64,000 nt of DNA from Climacium dendroides. Lineage: Eukaryota; Streptophyta; Bryopsida; Hypnales; Climaciaceae. Both the position numbers and the translations under genes were made by a program. This document shows positions 59,368 to 64,000 of this stretch, in pieces. A model generated the notes under the pieces. It did not search any database and was not told where the DNA came from. It was given only the letters and a program-made list of their open reading frames with translations. The stretch lies in assembly GCA_950106755.1 (NCBI GenBank), contig OX467091.1:7333538-7397537 (forward strand), in the 5' to 3' direction. The first letter of the stretch is position 1. Each line of letters opens with the position of its first letter.

Positions 59368-61213
59368 CCAAATTCTCAAAAAGTCTAAAATAGACTCTTT
59401 AAAACTTTATGGATTAAACTAGTAATATAACCATTGGAACAACATGGAGTTGGACAAGAAAAATATGTCTTTTCCTTATATTAGGTTGTTGGAATTGGAC
59501 TTTACACTAAATAAAATTCAAAAATTTGGAATTCCATTTGGAAGGATGAAAATTTGACTATGTATTTGGATGAGACTATAAACTTTATACAATAGATTAG
59601 TACAGGCAAAAATGTTACTGTATTAGTTGTACTAATTTCTACTCCTTGGGGGGGGAGATGGTTTTAAATGAGCAACTCAAAATAAAGATTTGTGATTTTT
59701 CATTCAGAAGTCTTTAGAATTCTTTGAATGTAAATTTTACAAGTAATCTCAAAAATTTGTAAGGGTATTCTCAAATTTTCACCACCAAAAAATGAATTTT
59801 CTATTATTTAGAAAACACAATTGATTTTTTTTCAAAAAAATTAAATAAAATAATTTCGCCCCATACAATGGAAAAGATATTATGGATATTTGCATGACAC
59901 ATGGAAGTAGGTTTTGTCCTTTAACCCCTTAAGGATGAGAAGGCATTAACAATGAAACTCCTTAAGGATGAGAGGGTAGTTCAAATCTCCAAAATCATGA
60001 TAGACATATTATAAAGTGGAATTCAAAACAAAACTTGTAAAATATGAACCAAGTATCATATCCATATACTTAGATCTCGTATAAACATTAATCAATAATT
60101 TTCAATATTATTTTGAAACAAAAATTAAAAACTTTTTTTAAATTGATTTATACATAGACAATGAGTAATTTTCACAATGATTTTCTTTTTTTAATTTCAA
60201 TTTTTAAATTTTAAATATTTATTTATTCAAATTTTTTATTTAAGGCTAATTTTTTTAATTGAAAATGTTACTATTTAAAACATGATTGCTAGCATGTAAG
60301 CTTAAGATCTTAAGCTCATGAGTCTAAGAGCCCCTATATTATAGGTACCTATGTTATAAAAGGCACCTTCAATAGTTGTAGAGTATCTACTTACACGTAG
60401 ACTCAAGGCTCATAGGCTTGCATTTCTGTGCTCATGTGTTAGCATTGTTGCCTTTTACAATCAATCATACCTATACCTCACAACTATAAAATATTTGTTT
60501 AAGAAAGGTCCAAAAGATATATAGATATATATTTAAAGATGTAAGAAAACTAATACAGAGTATAAGAATCTACAATCTTTGTGATCAAATGGTTGTAGGT
60601 ATATACCAACAACTAGGTTCAAGACTTAATAATAGGCTCATGTCTATGCACTCATACACTAGCATCATTGATATTATCACTAAATATGCCTATAAAGATA
60701 CATGTTTAAGTTGTGCTCATTGATATAACTTGTACAACCAAAAGTTATTGAAAATCAAGTCATACCAATGAATGAGATGCTAGGTCAAGTCATTATAGAA
60801 TGAGATGCTAGGTCAAGTCATTATCGTTCTATAAATTAGTGTAGCAATGAAACATTCTTTATTCCATTCATTCACAATCAATCAATCAAAGGATTCAACA
60901 TGTCAATATTGTATTTAATTCTAGTGTTTATCTAGCATACACTAGATGACCTACCATAGTAGTTCTCTAAATGCTCTTCTTGCAATGCTAGTTTGAAAAT
61001 TGCATTAAAGGAAAAAGTTGCATACATGAATTTTCTTAGATTTTGTTGTATGATTTTTTTGCACTAGTAACGTAACAGACCTTGACATCTATATCATGGA
61101 GTATTTGTTAATTTATAATTACAAAAAAGGAGGGAGACCAAAATTTGGATTATATATGCAATTTTCTTCCAATTTTATTCAATTACACTACATTTTGATT
61201 TTTTAGATTATCA
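59368..61213. other. AT-rich spacer, no gene seen
   Basis: No convincing coding frame. A two-copy 28-bp tandem repeat (GAATGAGATGCTAGGTCAAG units) lies at 60770-60824. TTAACCCCTTAAGG at 59921 may be the end of another TTAA-type element. Confidence 0.5.
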
Positions 61214-61994
61214 CTAGCGGTTGGCGCTTGCTATGCTACGCATTCATCATTAGAATTTTATAAGAATTTTTATGTATTATATAGAATGTAAAACAAAAAT
61301 TTCAATAAATCTTCAAGTAAAAATGACTAAAATCTTTATAGTGAAATGTGCAACAGAAATTTATTGAATGATAAATGAAACATATGCAATGGTAAATATT
61401 ATAAAAGATACACATACATTAAAATGCATTAGAAATTTGATTTCATTGTTACAAAAAATGGCAACCCAAATTGAAGAATTGAAAAGAAAAACTTATAAAT
61501 CTCAAAAACTTTGTGAACAACTTAATTGTTGTGGAATCCAAAATTGCTTCAATTGAATAAATTTCTCAAAATCATTTGGTAGTAGCAATAGAAAATTGAA
61601 ATCATGAAAGCTCAAAGCTCACAAAAGCACAAAATCATAGAAGTGCAAAGAAGTGTAAAGCTAAGAGAAGCAATGGATTTGCTACCTCTATAATATCACC
61701 CTATGGATCCTCTTTAATATCACCTCAATTGCAACGACTATATTATTTCTATAATATCACCCTTTGTAAAAAGTGATATTATAGAAGTGATTGCAAACTA
61801 CTACTCTATTTCGATAATATAATATTGTGTGAAAATATGATTTCTATGTATGCATGATTGAAAATATTTTTATAAAATATTTAAAATAATTATTTTAAAG
61901 ACTTATTGAAATCATTATCATGCATTCTATTCAAATATATCAAATTTTTACTAATATGTGATACAATGAATGCGTAGCAAACATGAGCCCCTAG
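61214..61994. mobile_element. Helitron-like termini in inverted arrangement
   Basis: The left terminus (61214-61217, CTAG on the minus strand followed by T) belongs to a copy of the 1-388 repeat in reverse orientation. The right terminus reads GCGTAGCAAACATGAGCCCCTAG and ends at 61994, followed by T. The two inward sequences share homology for about 110 bp. This is either two Helitron-like 3' ends facing outward or one element with long TIRs. The middle has TATAATATCACC repeats in both orientations. Confidence 0.5.
61368..61556 (+). other. 62-codon open frame, second copy
   Basis: Same length and frame as the copy at 19-207, with 53 of 62 residues identical and all nucleotide differences transitions. 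No domain recognised. Confidence 0.3.
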
Positions 61995-63117
61995 TATTAA
62001 TGGTAGCATTTGTGATATTACAGAGGGAGTTATAATTTTAGTAGTATGATAGTGATATTAAAAAATACAAAAATTAAAAGAAGAAACACTTACTATAGTT
62101 CCTTAAAAGTGAACAAATTTGTTCATTCGAATCCAATATTTCATTAAGCACATGGATTTTTGTGTATGCTAAAAAAGTCACTCTACAAAATAAAGACAAA
62201 TGCATAATAATCTATTTAGGAATTAAAGTGTGCTCCTAAAATTGTCACTTGTTGCAAATGTCTTTGGTCAATGGAACTAATCTGTTAGGGGTTAAATTAC
62301 CTTTTTTACACTTTGTCATCTTCAAGTGAGCCCCCCAATTTTTTTTTTTTTTTTTTTTTACACTTTGTCATCTTCAAGTGAGCCCCCAAAGACAGATGTA
62401 TAGTAGTGATAGTGTCACCTTATGCACATGTCCCATGTCCTTTCCTAATTTAAAAAATCCTTTTGTTTCTATTCACATTCCTATTTGCAATGCACAAACC
62501 CTCAAGATGTTTGTTTTGCTTGTTTTTCTTTTCTTTCCATCTTGACATGAAGATAATTCAGAACCTCACACAACAATCATGATGCATCAAGTGACCAAGC
62601 TAGTTACATTGCAGAATAATACATAAAATAGGTTAAAAACAAGTTCATATGACCACTAATTGGAATCCATCTGGGCTTCACTTGGCGCACCCTCAAAAGA
62701 ACCTCGTCTCTGCAAAAATCTTTACCAAAGACTAGGAACACTGCACAGTTTTCTGGACTCATTTGGTCGTGATTCATGGTTCAGTTAGACCATGTAATGA
62801 AGGAAATCAGATGGAAAAAAGGCAACATTTGAACAAAATTGCAAGACTTTGATACCGCTAGTAGCATTTGACTAAGTTCGATACCAGGGTGTTCAATAGT
62901 CGCGTATTCTGCAAAAGCATGCTAAGAACGAAAACGGTCTTTGCAAGTTAAGCTTCACAACAGTGTTACACTAATAGCTATGCCTAAAGATCAAGTTTCT
63001 TTCAAGTTTGTGAGGCAATTTTTGTGCAATAACTCAACGAGAAACCTCCCTGAGATAAAAAAAGACCGTCAGGAAAGTAGCTGAAATGTAGAACCAACCT
63101 GTGAATCTCAAGACTAA
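61995..63117. other. AT-rich spacer and 3' flank of PLMT
   Basis: No gene. It contains a duplicated segment around a poly(T) tract at 62302-62389 and a CTGTTAGGGGTTAA motif at 62282-62295 like the right end of family A. Confidence 0.5.
62302..62389. repeat. 37-bp direct repeat with poly(T)
   Basis: TTTTTTACACTTTGTCATC...GAGCCCCC occurs twice, separated by a long T run. Each copy begins with T, which suggests a template-slippage duplication. Confidence 0.85.
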
Positions 63118-64000
63118 TCAAGAAATATGAACTGCCCGGTGATTCGGATCTTCTTCTCGCTCGAGGAGCATCATAAAGAAATAACCAACAATCCAGAGGG
63201 CTATGAAGCGAAACGGCACCCAACATGAAACCCCAAGCAAACTCAGGATTGAACCCACGTATTGTGGATCCCTGAAATAGCCGAAGGGAAACTTCTCCAC
63301 CCACGGAAGCTTCTTTCCAAACAATGCCCCATAATATACACCATCTTCCCCGAGCAGGTCAAACACCCTGCCACACGTCATGACATCTAATTGATAAGGC
63401 AAAGCAATGTGAAAGGAACATATGCTTACCAGAGGTTTTATTGGTAAGGATAAATAGTCAAACAAGGCTTGCAGTAAAATTTATGTTACTGCATGAACTT
63501 TTAGACAAAATCATCAAGAGAATCTACTCCAAGAAAGGTACTATTAAAGCGCATGCAGGCCTGTGTATCATGGTGTGTATCATAAAGAGGGAGACTTCCA
63601 TATGATCACTGTGGTCATAGGGAGACTTGCCCATGAACGACGGAAAAGATTCATTTTATGATGCTGTCTACAACTTCCTTAAACGGTATAATGTTTCTGA
63701 AAACAAGTTTTTAGATAGTGCAAGGAAAATTGCCAATCAAGCAAAGGAAAAACATGCATCTCACAACTGAAAGAGCACAATGAGGAGCATTGAGAGAATA
63801 GCAGTACCTGTAATTCAGAAACTGCCCACAGCCAAAGAGCGCCACACAAATGAGGGGCGGGACAGAGAATGTGGCTACAGAGACAAGGCTAAGCAGTTGT
63901 AGAGACTTGAGAATGTGAGAAACTTGGGCCATACGATGGGATGGGTCGACACCTTCGCACATTTTCATCCACTTCTTGGGATAGGTCCACAAGTACCAGT
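63118..64000 (-). CDS. PLMT: Phosphatidyl-N-methylethanolamine N-methyltransferase (PLMT), 3' two exons, partial
   Basis: PLMT is a small ER membrane methyltransferase that uses S-adenosylmethionine to convert phosphatidyl-N-methylethanolamine through the dimethyl form to phosphatidylcholine. Visible exons on the minus strand are 63808-64000 (open at the window edge) and 63118-63367 (with the TGA stop). Blocks are WYLWTYPKKWMKMC, VSHILKSLQLLSL, GCGQFLNYR, then VFDLLGEDGVYYGALFGKKL, the SAM-associated YFRDPQYVGSILSLLG, a membrane segment, and LEREEDPN before the C-terminus. The order and the EEDPN end match plant PLMT, and about 145 of roughly 165 residues are present. The start codon and first part lie beyond 64000. 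Confidence 0.93.

Noticed and set aside
1..64000. tRNA or rRNA genes
   Set aside because: No sequence with a tRNA B-box plus matching acceptor stem, and no rRNA-like block, was found by eye.

Overview
This is nuclear DNA of a plant-type eukaryote. Six protein-coding loci have canonical GT-AG introns (one GC-AG), and their best family matches by eye are streptophyte proteins. AT-rich, repeat-dense spacers separate them. The NRT2 N-terminus and the LEA style suggest a non-seed plant such as a bryophyte or a relative, but I cannot name the organism.

Genes in order: EMC7 (ER membrane protein complex subunit, minus, 4879-6960); GPAT9 (ER glycerol-3-phosphate acyltransferase, minus, 10332-14596); a decayed leucine-rich-repeat gene (minus, about 26.05-27.46 kb); a folate-biopterin-transporter-family MFS protein (plus, 29884-33721); a LEA protein with an ABRE and TATA box upstream (plus, 45655-47900); an NRT2 nitrate transporter (minus, 49603-53173); and the 3' part of a phospholipid N-methyltransferase, PLMT (minus, 63118 to the window edge). 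I rebuilt exon structures from reading frame, splice signals and family similarity. All phases close. There is no operon logic. EMC7, GPAT9 and PLMT all act at the ER membrane and the last two in glycerophospholipid synthesis, but their proximity is probably chance.

The spacers are layered transposon debris, and much of it can be dated by nesting. TTAA-flanked elements (families A, B and E) share TIRs starting CCCCTAAA-like; one B copy sits inside an A copy, and the paralogous A copy preserves the empty site. Family C is a small MITE with TIR ATGGGGAATTTC and 4-bp target duplications (four copies: TTAG, CAAC, TTAA, CCAT). Other elements are two CACTA-type elements with TGG duplications (one 2.4 kb, inside a dead Copia retrotransposon), a 235-bp MULE-type MITE with perfect long TIRs and a 9-bp duplication, a Stowaway-like MITE, a 735-bp TIR element, and Helitron-like termini near both window ends carrying the same 62-codon frame.

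The most unusual signal is repeat family F, about 250-420 bp. It occurs in introns of three unrelated genes and in the LRR pseudogene, each time in the host gene's sense orientation. No tRNA, rRNA or CRISPR array was found, and no intact transposase, helicase or full retroelement is visible.
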